The notes: a model not told the origin generated them from the letters alone. A stretch of DNA of 64,000 nt from Halomonas rhizosphaerae (GCF_030010555.1 NZ_JASCQP010000018.1:1-64000), one strand, 5' to 3'; positions 44,218 through 52,641 are shown, counted from the stretch's first letter. Numbers and translations are program-made.

Positions 44218-44942
44218 ACAGCCACCCGGCGGACAGGCCGAGTGAAATAGGTTGTTGTTTTCTTACCTAATGCCGTAGCAACGTTATTGTGCAATCCGTA
44301 TGCGATAGCGCTAGTTGCGCTGCTTTCCGTTGAGGTCCATGTGTATTCGGCGGAGCTTACGTTAGTAGCAAATTCGGGATGGCCGCGCAGGTTGTTGTAC
44401 ATCAAGGCCAGCTGGCTTTGCGCGGGAAGGTGCCAGTCGTTATACCCGCCGCCAGCATAGTTGACGCAGTGCTCGGCAGCGGGATGGCTGGATAGGCCAG
44501 CAGCTTCCATGTCCTGCGTGTTTGCAAGCCCATCTGTCATGCTTTCCGCACCGGGTGTGTCTGTGTATGACGGCTTCCAGACCAAGCCTTGCACTTCAGA
44601 CGATTCTAGTCCCGCTATGATGTGGTAGTCGGTGCCGTCGATGGTGTCGATGCCAGCATAGATTCCGCCCTCTACTTCATCGCCCACCTGAACACCGGCC
44701 CACGGGTCAGTAATACATACCTCGGCACTCAGTGCGCCCACTCCCTGCCCGTCAAAATCTTGGACGGCATAGCACTCATATCCGGTGAAATCATCGATCC
44801 ACTCCCCCGTTTCGCCCTGCCCTACCGGGTCGACCGTCGCCACCGGTGCTGGCAGGTTCTGCGGGTCCAGCGTTGGCGCCCGATACACATAGGTGCCGCT
44901 GTGGCCGGAACTGTTATTGGTCCATGAGACGCGACGAGCCAT
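44214..44942 (-). CDS. DUF1566 (Lcl-like) domain tail protein, probable receptor-binding protein
   Basis: 242 aa. The C-terminal half shows the DUF1566 pattern: NDWHLPAQSQLALMYNNLRG, EYTWTSTESSATSAIAYGLH, TYFTRPVRRVAV. This lectin/FGE-like fold is common in phage tail fibre tips and surface-binding proteins. The N-terminal ~80 residues look like a beta-rich attachment domain. Directly downstream of the tail-tip protein with a 1-nt overlap (TAATG), so it probably forms part of the tip. Confidence 0.8.
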   Translation of the reverse strand: MARRVSWTNNSSGHSGTYVYRAPTLDPQNLPAPVATVDPVGQGETGEWIDDFTGYECYAVQDFDGQGVGALSAEVCITDPWAGVQVGDEVEGGIYAGIDTIDGTDYHIIAGLESSEVQGLVWKPSYTDTPGAESMTDGLANTQDMEAAGLSSHPAAEHCVNYAGGGYNDWHLPAQSQLALMYNNLRGHPEFATNVSSAEYTWTSTESSATSAIAYGLHNNVATALGKKTTTYFTRPVRRVAV

Positions 44943-46978
44943 TAGATGACCTCCACGGAAAGCTGATCTTTGGGTATCTGGACGCTGTAGGTGTGCTCGC
45001 GGGTGCCGCTGATCTCGTCGACCTTCGAGCGATCCACGGCGGGCGCGACGATGATCACCGTGCCGTCGGGCTCGATGCGGCTGTCGCCCTCGATCTCGAC
45101 TTCGCCCACCGGGGCGGGGCAGTCCGGCGTCTCAAGCTGGCCGGGCTCGGGGGGCGTGAGCTTGTAGCTGCCCGGGGCGGCCGGCAGGGTCCAGTCCTCT
45201 GTGACGCTGAGGCTGGAATCCACGCGACTGACGGCGAGCTTGAGGTCGGTCCAGATGTCGCCCTTGTCGTCGGTGCGGTGGGCGAACTCGGTCACGAAGC
45301 CCGTGCCGTTGACCTCGGTGGCGCTGATCTGGACCACGTCGCCGATCTCCACCGGCAGCACCTGGCCCACGCCCGGCCGCCCTGTCTGGGGGTGGTAGCG
45401 GTAGGCGAGATGGTTGCCGCGGTGGCGCTCGCGGATCTTCTTTGCCGCCATGCGCTGGATGGCCTGGATGGCCAACTCCAGGTCGGCGCGGCGGTCGTCC
45501 GCCGGGCCCGTGGAGCAACCGCGCTCCTCGAAGATCTCGGGCGGGATGCGCGACTCGACGGCGAAGCGCAAGTCGTTGTCGACGATCTCGCCGTGCTGCT
45601 CGATGCTCTCCGGGGCCTCGACGGTCAGCGCGTAGGTCTCGCGCTGGGGTTGGCTGATGTAGCGCTCGAGTTCGATGTCGGCGCCCAGGGCGCGGGTCTC
45701 GCGCAGCAGTGGCGGTACCCACCAACCGAACTTGCGCGTCACATCGGACCTGAGCCGGTACCAGCCATCCGGCGGCAGCGGGAGGTACTCCAGCGCGGCG
45801 ACCGACCAGCCCGATACCGATTGCGCGGCCTGGCGTAGCGCGGACCGGCTGGGCCAAACCTGCTCGACCAGGTTGCCCTCGGCATCCTCGACCAGGGGCG
45901 CCGGGACGCAGCCTGCCGACTTACAAAAACCAGATTTCTGGATGCTCAGGCGCACGGCGTGAGCGATGGTATTGCGCTTAAACCAGCGGTACTCGAGGGT
46001 CGCGCGGATCTTGTTGCGGATGTCGCTTCGGGTGGCGAACTCGGTCTCCAGCTCGCGGTAGTAGACATCGCGCCCGGTGAGGCTGTAGCGCGGTGCGCCC
46101 AGCGCCCACGGGCGAAAGCGCAGCGCCCCGGCGCCGGTGTAGTCGAGCGAGCCCTCGACGGTGCGCATCAGCTCGCCGACCCACTGCTGGCCCGTGGCGT
46201 CATCGCGCTGGGTGATCGGCGAGAACAGCCCGCCGGTCATCTGCTGGAGCGCCTGGCGGTCGTGCTTGCCGACGCGCTCGTTGCGCAGGTCCGAGCAGGT
46301 CAGGCTGATGCGCGAGGGCAGCCGGGAGTAGCGCGGCACATCGACCACGCCGGTGAACAGCGGCTCGAGCACGCCATCCTGCAGGCGGCTGATGGTGACC
46401 TCGCGGCCTTCGTAGCTGGTGATGTCCAGCGGGCCCTTGGGCACGTCGATGATCGTGATGTTGGCGGTGCGGTTGGCGCCCTCGCTGCCGGTGACGCTCC
46501 ACTTGATGTCGCACCTGGCGGTGATGTCCTCGCCGTCCAGGGTGATGCGCGTTGGGCTGGTGGCGATCTGCGCGGGCGAGAGCACCGACTGGCGGAAGCG
46601 GATCAATGTCCGCGCTGGCAGGTGCTCTTCTACCTCCTGACGGAAGGTGATCAGCGTCTGCGCCGGTATCACCGTCAGCACCCGCACGCGCTGCTCGAAG
46701 GTGATCAGCGTCTGAGCGGGCACCAGGGTCGCGCTGTCGTCCACCACCTGAGTGAATCCGATCAGCTCGCGCGCCGGCACCAGGGTCGCGATGTCGTCCA
46801 CCACCTGGGTGAAGCCGATCAGCTCGCGCGCCGGCACCAGGGTCGCGCTGTCGTCCACGACCTGATTAAAGGTGATCAGCGTCTGTGCCGGGATCACCTC
46901 CTCTACCTGCTGCTCGAAGACGATCAGCGGCTCCTGCAGCGTCTGGACGTTGAGCCCGGTGGGCTGTGCCAGTGCCAT
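44942..46978 (-). CDS. Phage tail-tip protein with N-terminal LIxFxQ repeats
   Basis: 678 aa. Residues 18-137 consist of seven 16-19-residue repeats of the form LIxFxQxVxx...xxPAxx, three of them almost identical. After that comes a domain with RITLDGEDITARCDIKWSVT, typical of tail-tip/attachment proteins, and a C-terminal part (TGRPGVGQVLPVEIGDVVQI, TDLKLAVSRVDSS) that fits gpJ/gp27-like hub domains. It lies where lambda has gpJ, though shorter; intermediate lambda genes (H-M-L-K-I) are reduced here. Likely the tail hub. Confidence 0.78.
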   Translation of the reverse strand: MALAQPTGLNVQTLQEPLIVFEQQVEEVIPAQTLITFNQVVDDSATLVPARELIGFTQVVDDIATLVPARELIGFTQVVDDSATLVPAQTLITFEQRVRVLTVIPAQTLITFRQEVEEHLPARTLIRFRQSVLSPAQIATSPTRITLDGEDITARCDIKWSVTGSEGANRTANITIIDVPKGPLDITSYEGREVTISRLQDGVLEPLFTGVVDVPRYSRLPSRISLTCSDLRNERVGKHDRQALQQMTGGLFSPITQRDDATGQQWVGELMRTVEGSLDYTGAGALRFRPWALGAPRYSLTGRDVYYRELETEFATRSDIRNKIRATLEYRWFKRNTIAHAVRLSIQKSGFCKSAGCVPAPLVEDAEGNLVEQVWPSRSALRQAAQSVSGWSVAALEYLPLPPDGWYRLRSDVTRKFGWWVPPLLRETRALGADIELERYISQPQRETYALTVEAPESIEQHGEIVDNDLRFAVESRIPPEIFEERGCSTGPADDRRADLELAIQAIQRMAAKKIRERHRGNHLAYRYHPQTGRPGVGQVLPVEIGDVVQISATEVNGTGFVTEFAHRTDDKGDIWTDLKLAVSRVDSSLSVTEDWTLPAAPGSYKLTPPEPGQLETPDCPAPVGEVEIEGDSRIEPDGTVIIVAPAVDRSKVDEISGTREHTYSVQIPKDQLSVEVI
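46568..46927 (-). repeat. Seven coding repeats of 16-19 residues in the tail-tip gene
   Basis: Units begin LIVFEQ, LITFNQ, LIGFTQ, LIGFTQ, LITFEQ, LITFRQ, LIRFRQ. The central three (46709-46879) are 19 residues each and almost identical (VVDDSATLVPARE type), with 57-bp nucleotide repeats. The pattern of a beta strand plus a PA-containing turn suggests a fibrous or beta-solenoid-like extension. Copy number could vary by recombination. Confidence 0.9.
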
Positions 46979-46987
46979 GGGTGCCCC

Positions 46988-47461
46988 TTACGCGGTGGAC
47001 TTGGTGCGGCTGATGGCCTCGACCATGGCGGACGAGAGCTCGGTGGAGGTGCCCTCGTTGGGCACGGCGTTCTCCACGCGCACGTGGATCTCCTGCGCCG
47101 CGCTCACGCCGGAGAGCAGTCGGATCACGCCGATCGAGTCATCATCCTGACCCAGATCCAGCGAAGCACCGGCGATGGCGGTATCCAGCCCGGCGGCGGT
47201 GGTGGCCAGGGTGATCTCGTCGGCCTCGTGACCGCTGCCCACGTTGGCATCGACGATGCTCATGGTTAGGTAGTTAGTGCCGGGCTGGGTGGCCTCCACA
47301 AGCTCCAACACCTGGTTATCCCCCGGGTCGCCCGCCACGTTGGCGAAGTACAAGACGAAGTCCTGCGGATTATCCGAGAAATTCGTCTTGTGCACGGTGG
47401 TCAGCGTGCCGCCGAATTCCTCAGTGCAGGCGGCATCTGTGAACAGCTTCCAATCAGACAT
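46988..47461 (-). CDS. Hypothetical phage tail protein
   Basis: 157 aa, acidic, beta-rich, starting MSDWKLFTDAACTEEFGGTL. Start fixed at 47461, because the longer frame to 47506 would run into the terminator stem. Contains WKLFTDAACTEEFGG and DFVLYFANVAGDPGD, patterns seen in small phage tail-tip proteins, but no family is recognised. Just downstream of two minus-strand hairpins, so it may have its own promoter or depend on antitermination. Confidence 0.7.
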   Translation of the reverse strand: MSDWKLFTDAACTEEFGGTLTTVHKTNFSDNPQDFVLYFANVAGDPGDNQVLELVEATQPGTNYLTMSIVDANVGSGHEADEITLATTAAGLDTAIAGASLDLGQDDDSIGVIRLLSGVSAAQEIHVRVENAVPNEGTSTELSSAMVEAISRTKSTA

Positions 47462-47482
47462 GGGAGGAGATCTCCAGACAGC

Positions 47483-47520
47483 AAAAAGCCCAGCCCGATC
47501 GATCACGATCAGCGCTGGGC
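47483..47520 (-). terminator. Rho-independent terminator in the tail operon
   Basis: On the minus strand: GCCCAGC (47520-47514), 19-nt loop that itself contains a GATC-rich palindrome, GCTGGGC (47494-47488), then TTTTT. The stem can extend through the GATCGTGATC region. Placed between the 174-aa gene and the 157-aa tail gene. Confidence 0.75.
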
Positions 47521-47531
47521 CTGGAATGAAA

Positions 47532-47553
47532 CGCCCCGCTCAATAGCGGGGCG
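47532..47553 (-). terminator. Second hairpin in tandem
   Basis: CGCCCCGCT/AGCGGGGCG, 9-bp perfect stem with a 4-nt loop, followed by TTTC on the minus strand. Together with the hairpin at 47483-47520 it forms a double stop, insulating the downstream tail genes from the moron-like gene. Confidence 0.65.
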
Positions 47554-47571
47554 GTGTTCGGTGCGTTGGGG

Positions 47572-48096
47572 TCAGCTTCTTCCCTGGCGGATGTGGTCCA
47601 CCCGGCCGTTGCACAGGCGGATGTAGTGGACCCATTCGAATTCCGCCTCGCTCCACCAGTGCATGTGCTCGCACCGCTGACCGCCGAGGGTCTGTTTATC
47701 CACTTGGGTCGGGTTGCCGAGGATCCGAACCACGTCCTGGCGGTGCATGCCGTTCAGCACTGTGCCACGGCTGACCGCCTTCACGAGCTCGTTCCTCGAG
47801 ATGCCCATGTCTCTGGCGCGTGCGGCGGTGGACATCGGGCTGTCGGGCGGCGGCTTCGGCCCGCTGCGCGTGGCTTGCCGGGATGACGATTGCCGCTTCT
47901 GCTGCTTCTCCTGCCCCTGCCACGACGAGACCGAGCGCTTGTGATCCTCTGATGCCCGGTACGTGGACATGCTCGGTGCCTCGAACTCCTGGCCCTGGCC
48001 ACCGGCGCAGCGGTCACGGTAGGAGCCGTCCGGGCATTTCATCTGGGCCGTGGCCACCAGGGGCAGCGCGAGTAACACGATAGCGATGAGCTTCAT
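47572..48096 (-). CDS. Secreted accessory protein with SmpA/OmlA (BamE)-like C-terminus
   Basis: 174 aa. Signal peptide MKLIAIVLLALPLVATAQ (start 48096, AAGGAGG site 4-5 nt upstream; longer frame to 48180 rejected). A short Cys pair (MKCPDGSYRDRCAGG) and a low-complexity Gln/Ser/Pro/Arg region follow. The C-terminal ~70 residues (LNGMHRQDVVRILGNPTQVD, WWSEAEFEWVHYIRLCNGRV) fit the SmpA/BamE fold. Not a tail component by composition; it looks like a lysogenic-conversion (moron) gene, followed by a double terminator. Confidence 0.7.
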   Translation of the reverse strand: MKLIAIVLLALPLVATAQMKCPDGSYRDRCAGGQGQEFEAPSMSTYRASEDHKRSVSSWQGQEKQQKRQSSSRQATRSGPKPPPDSPMSTAARARDMGISRNELVKAVSRGTVLNGMHRQDVVRILGNPTQVDKQTLGGQRCEHMHWWSEAEFEWVHYIRLCNGRVDHIRQGRS

Positions 48097-48217
48097 CCTA
48101 ACCTCCTTGTTGGGTTGCCTGAGGCAGGATAGCGCGTCCTCAGGCCGCTGAGTCCCAAGAGGCAGGAGATGGAACGGCATGTGCTACGCTCGCCCCAATA
48201 ACAGGGAGGAGCAGGGA

Positions 48218-48520
48218 ATGCGGAAATGGATCGCGGTGCTGGCCTTCGTGCCGGCCATCTCATGGGGCAGCGACTGCTACAGCGTAACGGCATGGGACTG
48301 GTTCGCCGATATGGCAGATACCGCCGAGAGAGCGAAGGAAAGCGGTCTCGAGGAGAGCGAAGCGCTGCAAGGCTTCAGCGACTCCCCCACCCCTATCCGC
48401 GCCGCCTGGATCAGGGCAGTGGGCCTCTACTACAACGAGACCGCCATGGGCCTTTCCAGCGTGGTCGCGGCGATGCAGAACGCCTGTGCCCGGGAAGACA
48501 AGGCGAACATGCCTCGGTGA
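48218..48520 (+). CDS. Small secreted moron protein on the opposite strand
   Basis: 100 aa, the only plus-strand gene within the tail block. Signal peptide MRKWIAVLAFVPAISWG ends near residue 17, the mature part is short (DCYSVTAWDWFADMADTAER) with two Cys, probably disulfide-linked. GGAGG lies upstream. It is divergent from the 174-aa secreted protein with a 121-bp gap, making an inserted pair. Function unknown; possibly expressed from the prophage. Confidence 0.7.
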   Translation: MRKWIAVLAFVPAISWGSDCYSVTAWDWFADMADTAERAKESGLEESEALQGFSDSPTPIRAAWIRAVGLYYNETAMGLSSVVAAMQNACAREDKANMPR

Positions 48521-48811
48521 TCACCACTTGCCCTCTGGACACCAGGCATAGACCCGCGTCGCAAGCGGACAGCCACACCCGGGCTCATCGCGGCGGGAGG
48601 TGCCGCAGCGTGCGTACTCCTTGAGCACGCGAATCTCGCCGCCACAGCGGCAGACCACCTTGGCGACATAGTCGTCGTCATCCCGTGTGTTTGCGTCAAA
48701 GGGGCGAAGGCACCGGCGACAGACACCGATCACCCGCAGGCGGACAGTCGGGCAGGTCTCGCAGATCGCCAGGCGCCGGTCATGCTCCAACTTGTTCGTG
48801 GTCCAGCCCAT
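48521..48811 (-). CDS. Cys-rich zinc-ribbon-like phage protein
   Basis: 96 aa starting MGWTTNKLEHDRRLAICETC. Eleven Cys, with paired CxxC knuckles (CETC, CRRC, CRCGG) and a C-terminal CGTS...CGCP segment, suggesting two zinc sites. Start at 48811 follows GGAGGCGAG. It lies between the tape measure and the tail tip, in the place of a small tail assembly protein (lambda gpL binds Fe-S/metal there), but similarity is only in position and Cys content. Confidence 0.75.
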   Translation of the reverse strand: MGWTTNKLEHDRRLAICETCPTVRLRVIGVCRRCLRPFDANTRDDDDYVAKVVCRCGGEIRVLKEYARCGTSRRDEPGCGCPLATRVYAWCPEGKW

Positions 48812-48819
48812 CTCGCCTC

Positions 48820-50601
48820 CTATCGACTGCCGGCGACGACGCCAGCCAGGGTATCGGCCAGCCACTTCTCGGCGGCTTCCGCGTTCTCGGTGAAGACGTC
48901 GAGATTGCCCGCCTCGCTCTTCAGCGTCAGGGTGCCCAGCTGCTTGATGCCGCCCCCGCCACTCGCTCGGCCGGATACCTGGCTGGCCGCCTGGCTTACC
49001 TTTTCGGCGCCCAGGTCGGTGCTCCAGCGGATGGTGCTGGTGCCATTGGCCGCCTGCTCGGCAGTGGGCACCACACCGCCCGCCGCATCCTCGCCGTTGG
49101 CGGGCTGGATGCTGTTCCATGCCGCCTTGGCCGCCACGCTTGCGCCATCCACGAAGGCCTGGGCGGCAGCCTCGAGCCCGGCCTGCAGGTTCTGGGCGCT
49201 CCTGAAGTCGGCGACCTGCTGCTCGAGGGCGGCATCGAGCTCGCGCTGCAGGGTGGGCAGGGTGTTGCCCCAGGCGTCGCGGATCTGCCCCGAGGCATCG
49301 ATGCTAGAGCCCTCCCCGGCACGATCGAGGATGTCCTCTACCTCGTCGTTCGCCGCCGGACTGAAGCCGTCCAGGGCATCGGCTGCACCATCGGCGGCCT
49401 GTCCTACCCGCGCCAGGCCGGTGGAAGCCAGTTCCATGCCCTCGCCGATGAAGACCTCCATCATCGACCGGCCATCGCCGGGGTCGGCATCGCCGGCACC
49501 ACGATCACCGAACGAGATGGCCATGCCCTCGGCACGTTGCTTTATCTGTGCATCGATGTCGTCGAGGGCTGCTTTCAGCTCGGCTTCGCTGTGGTACTTG
49601 ATGATCCCTTCAGGTCCGAATAGGCGGACTCGCTCACTGGGGTTCTCCAGGGCGCTCATGATCCGGGCGCGCTGTTCTTCCAGCTCCAGCCCACCGATAC
49701 CGACGGCAATCACCCCCAGCTCGGTGCCAAGATTCTGAGCGAAGCTGATGGTGGACTGGAGGGCCTCGATCGCCCACTCCATGGAGGTGACGATGGCCTC
49801 GCCCAGGGCCTGGGCGTTCTTGAGCGTTTCGGGATCGCTGAGCAGCTCCACCATGTCCTCGATGGCGGGCAAGGCGCCCAGCACCATCTCGTTCTTCATG
49901 CCGGTGGCAGCGCCGGTCAGCTCGTCCATGCCGTCCTTGATGGCAATGAGCTGCTGCATCTCCATATCGGAGAAGACGTTGCCGGTGCGCTCGGCCTCGT
50001 CGCCCAGCCGGCGCATCTCCTTGCCGCCATCAGCCAGAAGCGGAATCAGCGCCGTGGCATCGGAGGCGATCGCCTCCATGTAGAAGGTCATGTCCTTCTG
50101 GCTGAGCCCCGCCGCCTCCAGGCTGGCGACGTAGAGCTGCAGCGCATCGGGGCCGGAGAGCCGCGCGAACTCATCGGCCGTAACCCCCACCTTGGGGGCG
50201 ATGTTCTCGAAGAAGTCGGCCATCGGCCCGCCACCGGTGGCCAGGAAGTCGCCGATGCGGTCGTTGGTGTCCTTGAGGATGTCGGCGAGCTTTTCCTGGT
50301 CGATGCCGAACCGGGAGGAGCCGTAGGCCAGGCGCTGGAAACTCTGGGTGCTGGTGTCGGAGATCTGCGCGAAGCGCTCCAGCTCCCGTGCGCCGTTCAC
50401 GGTCTGCACCACCATGGCGGAGAAGGCGCCGGCAGCAATGGTGCCCAGGCCGGCCATGGCCGTGCCCACGCGCTTGAGGTCGCGCTCGACACCCTTGCGC
50501 CACTTCTGGGCGCTGCGCTGGCTCTTGGTCATGCCCTGCACGAAGCTGCCGGTCTTGGCGACCAGGTCCAGCGTCAGCGTGCCCAGTGACTTCGTGCTCA
50601 T
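48820..50601 (-). CDS. Phage tail tape-measure protein
   Basis: 593 aa. N-terminal MSTKSLGTLTLDLVAKTGSF is the standard start of lambda-family tape-measure proteins (GTLTLDLVAKTGSFVQGM). A Gly/Ala-rich hydrophobic segment (AMAGLGTIAAGAFSAMV, about 47-63) and long helical stretches follow. The length is short for a tape measure (about 85-90 nm tail by the usual 1.5 A per residue rule). Starts 4 nt after the gpGT stop. Confidence 0.88.
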   Translation of the reverse strand: MSTKSLGTLTLDLVAKTGSFVQGMTKSQRSAQKWRKGVERDLKRVGTAMAGLGTIAAGAFSAMVVQTVNGARELERFAQISDTSTQSFQRLAYGSSRFGIDQEKLADILKDTNDRIGDFLATGGGPMADFFENIAPKVGVTADEFARLSGPDALQLYVASLEAAGLSQKDMTFYMEAIASDATALIPLLADGGKEMRRLGDEAERTGNVFSDMEMQQLIAIKDGMDELTGAATGMKNEMVLGALPAIEDMVELLSDPETLKNAQALGEAIVTSMEWAIEALQSTISFAQNLGTELGVIAVGIGGLELEEQRARIMSALENPSERVRLFGPEGIIKYHSEAELKAALDDIDAQIKQRAEGMAISFGDRGAGDADPGDGRSMMEVFIGEGMELASTGLARVGQAADGAADALDGFSPAANDEVEDILDRAGEGSSIDASGQIRDAWGNTLPTLQRELDAALEQQVADFRSAQNLQAGLEAAAQAFVDGASVAAKAAWNSIQPANGEDAAGGVVPTAEQAANGTSTIRWSTDLGAEKVSQAASQVSGRASGGGGIKQLGTLTLKSEAGNLDVFTENAEAAEKWLADTLAGVVAGSR

Positions 50602-50604
50602 CGG

Positions 50605-51257
50605 CTACCTCCAGGCTTCCATCGCCTGTTCCATCGAGATCGGCGGCTCTTCCTCATAGGGCAGGAAGTCCCAGAACGTGGGTGCCGGGGCGCCCTTCTT
50701 CTTGTGCGCACTGGCGTACATCAGCGCCAGCTTCCCGGCGGCTCGGTCGGCGCGCAGCCCGGGGTGCAGGCTGCCGCGCTTGCGGCGGTAGGCCGCCCAG
50801 CGCAGGAATTCGACGTAGCTCAGGCGCGCTTGCGCTTCGGCGACCGTGCGCCCGCCGATGCCATTGAGGACGAGCTCGTGCCAGATTTCCTCTTCGTCGC
50901 TGAGCGGCTCGGCGTCTTTCCCGGCGAGTTCACCTCGCCGATCGCACCGAGCAGCGCCAGCGTCAGGTTGCGATGCAGGGCGCCACGCTCGGGGTCGGCC
51001 TCGCCGGTGATGTCCTCGGGGCGGAAGACGGGTTTGCCGGCCTCATCGCAGATGGTGGCGGCGATGCGCCCGGCGATGCCGTCCACCTGGCCCTGGCTGG
51101 CCCGCACGTCGTTGACCGCGGCGAGATATGAAAGCCGGCGGACGTAAACCGTGGCGTTGTACTCCTCGCCGTCGATCTTCCAGGTGATCTCCTTACGCAC
51201 CGGGGCGCCGGTGAAGGCGCCCTGCTGCTGGAGGGATTCAAGCGAAAGGGTGCTCAT
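50605..51257 (-). CDS. Tail assembly chaperone gpG and -1 frameshift product gpGT
   Basis: The zero frame from ATG 51257 gives gpG (145 aa, stop at 50820). At 50922-50916 the minus strand reads G-GGA-AAG, the lambda GGGAAAG slippery heptamer. A -1 slip switches from G-K to DAEPLSDEEEIWHELVLNGI and continues to TAG at 50605, giving a ~217-aa gpGT with a T domain starting IGGRTVAEAQARLSYVEFLR and ending near the tape measure. In lambda, G and GT chaperone tail-tube assembly around the tape measure. Two conserved-looking frames joined exactly at the heptamer make this robust. N-terminus is the phage tail assembly chaperone family (MSTLSLESLQQQGAFTGAPV). Confidence 0.9.
50916..50922 (-). promoter_or_regulatory. 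GGGAAAG slippery site for programmed -1 frameshift
   Basis: X-XXY-YYZ heptamer G-GGA-AAG in the gpG zero frame, identical to the lambda G/T site. Followed by GC-rich sequence (ACGCCGAGCCGCTC) that may add a stimulatory structure. Same position relative to gpG end as in lambda-like phages. Confidence 0.9.
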
Positions 51258-51976
51258 GACTGCGCCTTCTTCTGCCACTTGAGGCCGCCGGAGCGCTGCA
51301 CACTCACGTCGGTGTTGACGATGGAATCGGTGGCGAAGTTGAAGGGGAAGTCCGCCACATAGCCTTCGTACTGGAGCCAACTGCGGGTGGTCGGCAGGAC
51401 AAACACGGTGTCGCCCAGGGTGGCGGTGGCCGTGGCGCCGGTGCCCGAGCCGGAGTCGCTGATGGTAACGGTGGGCGCGGTCTCGTAGCCGGAGCCCGGC
51501 TCGGTCACGGAGATGCTGACGATCTCACCGCCACTCACCACCGCCGAGGCGGTGGCCTGCTTGCCATCGGGGTCATCCGGGGCGCCAAGGGTCACGGTCG
51601 CGTCGGTGTAGCCAGAGCCGCCGGAGTCGACGTTGACCTCCCCCACGCTTCCACCGGTACGCGGGGCCTCGGTGCCGTTGCTCCAGCCAACGGCCCACAG
51701 CACGTTGGGCGACTGCGGCATCTCGCTGAGCTCGTACACCCGGTAGTGGCCGCTGGTCACCTCGTCGGTGTTGATGGTCATGGTGGCCGCCCCCGGCACG
51801 CGCAGGCCGGAACGGGACTGCTCATAAACCAGGTCTTCGAGGGTGGTCTCGTTGATCTGGTTGGCCGGGGCCCCGCCGGGGTTGAAGTCGGTCACCCCCT
51901 TCAGCTGTTTGACGGTGGGCGCCCCATCGTTGGGATCCAGGAAGAAAATGTGGGTGCCTTGAGCGAGCTTACTCAT
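51254..51976 (-). CDS. Major tail tube protein with Ig-like/GSGY repeat insert
   Basis: 240 aa. MSKLAQGTHIFFLDPNDGAP start, tube-protein core (INETTLEDLVYEQSRSGLRV; LPTTRSWLQYEGYVADFPFN). A central insert of ~70 residues carries two repeats (DSGGSGYTDATVTLG and EPGSGYETAPTVTISD), similar to Ig-like decorations found on marine phage tail tubes. Overlaps the chaperone start by 4 nt. A terminator lies 28 nt upstream of its start, so it may also have its own promoter. Confidence 0.87.
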   Translation of the reverse strand: MSKLAQGTHIFFLDPNDGAPTVKQLKGVTDFNPGGAPANQINETTLEDLVYEQSRSGLRVPGAATMTINTDEVTSGHYRVYELSEMPQSPNVLWAVGWSNGTEAPRTGGSVGEVNVDSGGSGYTDATVTLGAPDDPDGKQATASAVVSGGEIVSISVTEPGSGYETAPTVTISDSGSGTGATATATLGDTVFVLPTTRSWLQYEGYVADFPFNFATDSIVNTDVSVQRSGGLKWQKKAQS

Positions 51977-52003
51977 AGGGTGTGGCTCCTACTTGCGGGC
52001 GTG

Positions 52004-52025
52004 AAAAAGCCCGCACGAGGCGGGC
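52004..52025 (-). terminator. Rho-independent terminator upstream of the tail tube gene
   Basis: On the minus strand: GCCCGC, CTCGT loop, GCGGGC, then TTTTTC. Perfect 6-bp stem plus T5. It separates the head/connector block from the tail tube gene and could limit or attenuate transcription into the tail genes. Confidence 0.75.
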
Positions 52026-52051
52026 GGAGGGGTTCAGGGTGTGGCCGGGCG

Positions 52052-52417
52052 TCAGCGGGAGACGTACCAGCTCACGTCGAAGCCGATGTGTTTGTTGCCG
52101 GTGGCGGGGTCGGTGTCCTGGTCGCCCCAGCGCACGATGTGGGCATGGGGCTCGATGGCATCGCGTAGCGCCTCGGTGACGTCGGTGGCGCTGCTGCCGG
52201 TGGCGGCGTAGACGTCGACCTGCAGCGTCCAGCTGTCGATGTCCGGCGGATCGCCGAGGTGGTTCTCCGGGGCGCCGGTGATGACGCGCCACACTGCATA
52301 GGGCAGCGCAACGCCCTGGGGCGCCTCGCCGAACGGCCACAGGCGCGTCGGTCCGGCGCCAAGCACTGCAGTCACCGCAGGGTCGGCGGCGCAGACGGGA
52401 AAGATCGGGGGCTGCAT
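52052..52417 (-). CDS. Tail terminator/completion protein (DUF3168)
   Basis: 121 aa. DUF3168 pattern: MQPPIFPVCAADPAVTAVLG, GVALPYAVWRVITGAPENHL, SWTLQVDVYAATGSSATDVT. DUF3168 proteins (gpU-like) cap and fix tail length at the head-tail joint. Starts with a 1-nt overlap on the 74-aa gene. Confidence 0.85.
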   Translation of the reverse strand: MQPPIFPVCAADPAVTAVLGAGPTRLWPFGEAPQGVALPYAVWRVITGAPENHLGDPPDIDSWTLQVDVYAATGSSATDVTEALRDAIEPHAHIVRWGDQDTDPATGNKHIGFDVSWYVSR

Positions 52418-52641
52418 CAGTGGATAGCCTCCACTCTCACCTTGCCGCTAAGAGTGATCACCGGCAGCTCGTGCTTGACGGCGATCAGGTAGCGCTCGCG
52501 CTGAGTCGCGCCAACCTTCCTGTATGCGCGCACGATGCCGCGGCTGGTGTCGGCATAGAAGGCATGAGGCACCTCGCGGCCATTCACGAACGCACGCACC
52601 GGGCGGCCTGCTTCGCAGGTGTTGCGGACGGTGTAGATCAT
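52417..52641 (-). CDS. Hypothetical phage protein in the neck region
   Basis: 74 aa. Starts MIYTVRNTCEAGRPVRAFVN; beta-rich. Position between gp10-type and DUF3168 genes suggests a neck or accessory protein; no family recognised. Confidence 0.7.
   Translation of the reverse strand: MIYTVRNTCEAGRPVRAFVNGREVPHAFYADTSRGIVRAYRKVGATQRERYLIAVKHELPVITLSGKVRVEAIH

Noticed and set aside
44214-44942. Diversity-generating retroelement target (DUF1566-type tail protein)
   Set aside because: No reverse transcriptase, template repeat or adenine-biased variable region was found within the window; the idea needs the right part of the prophage.
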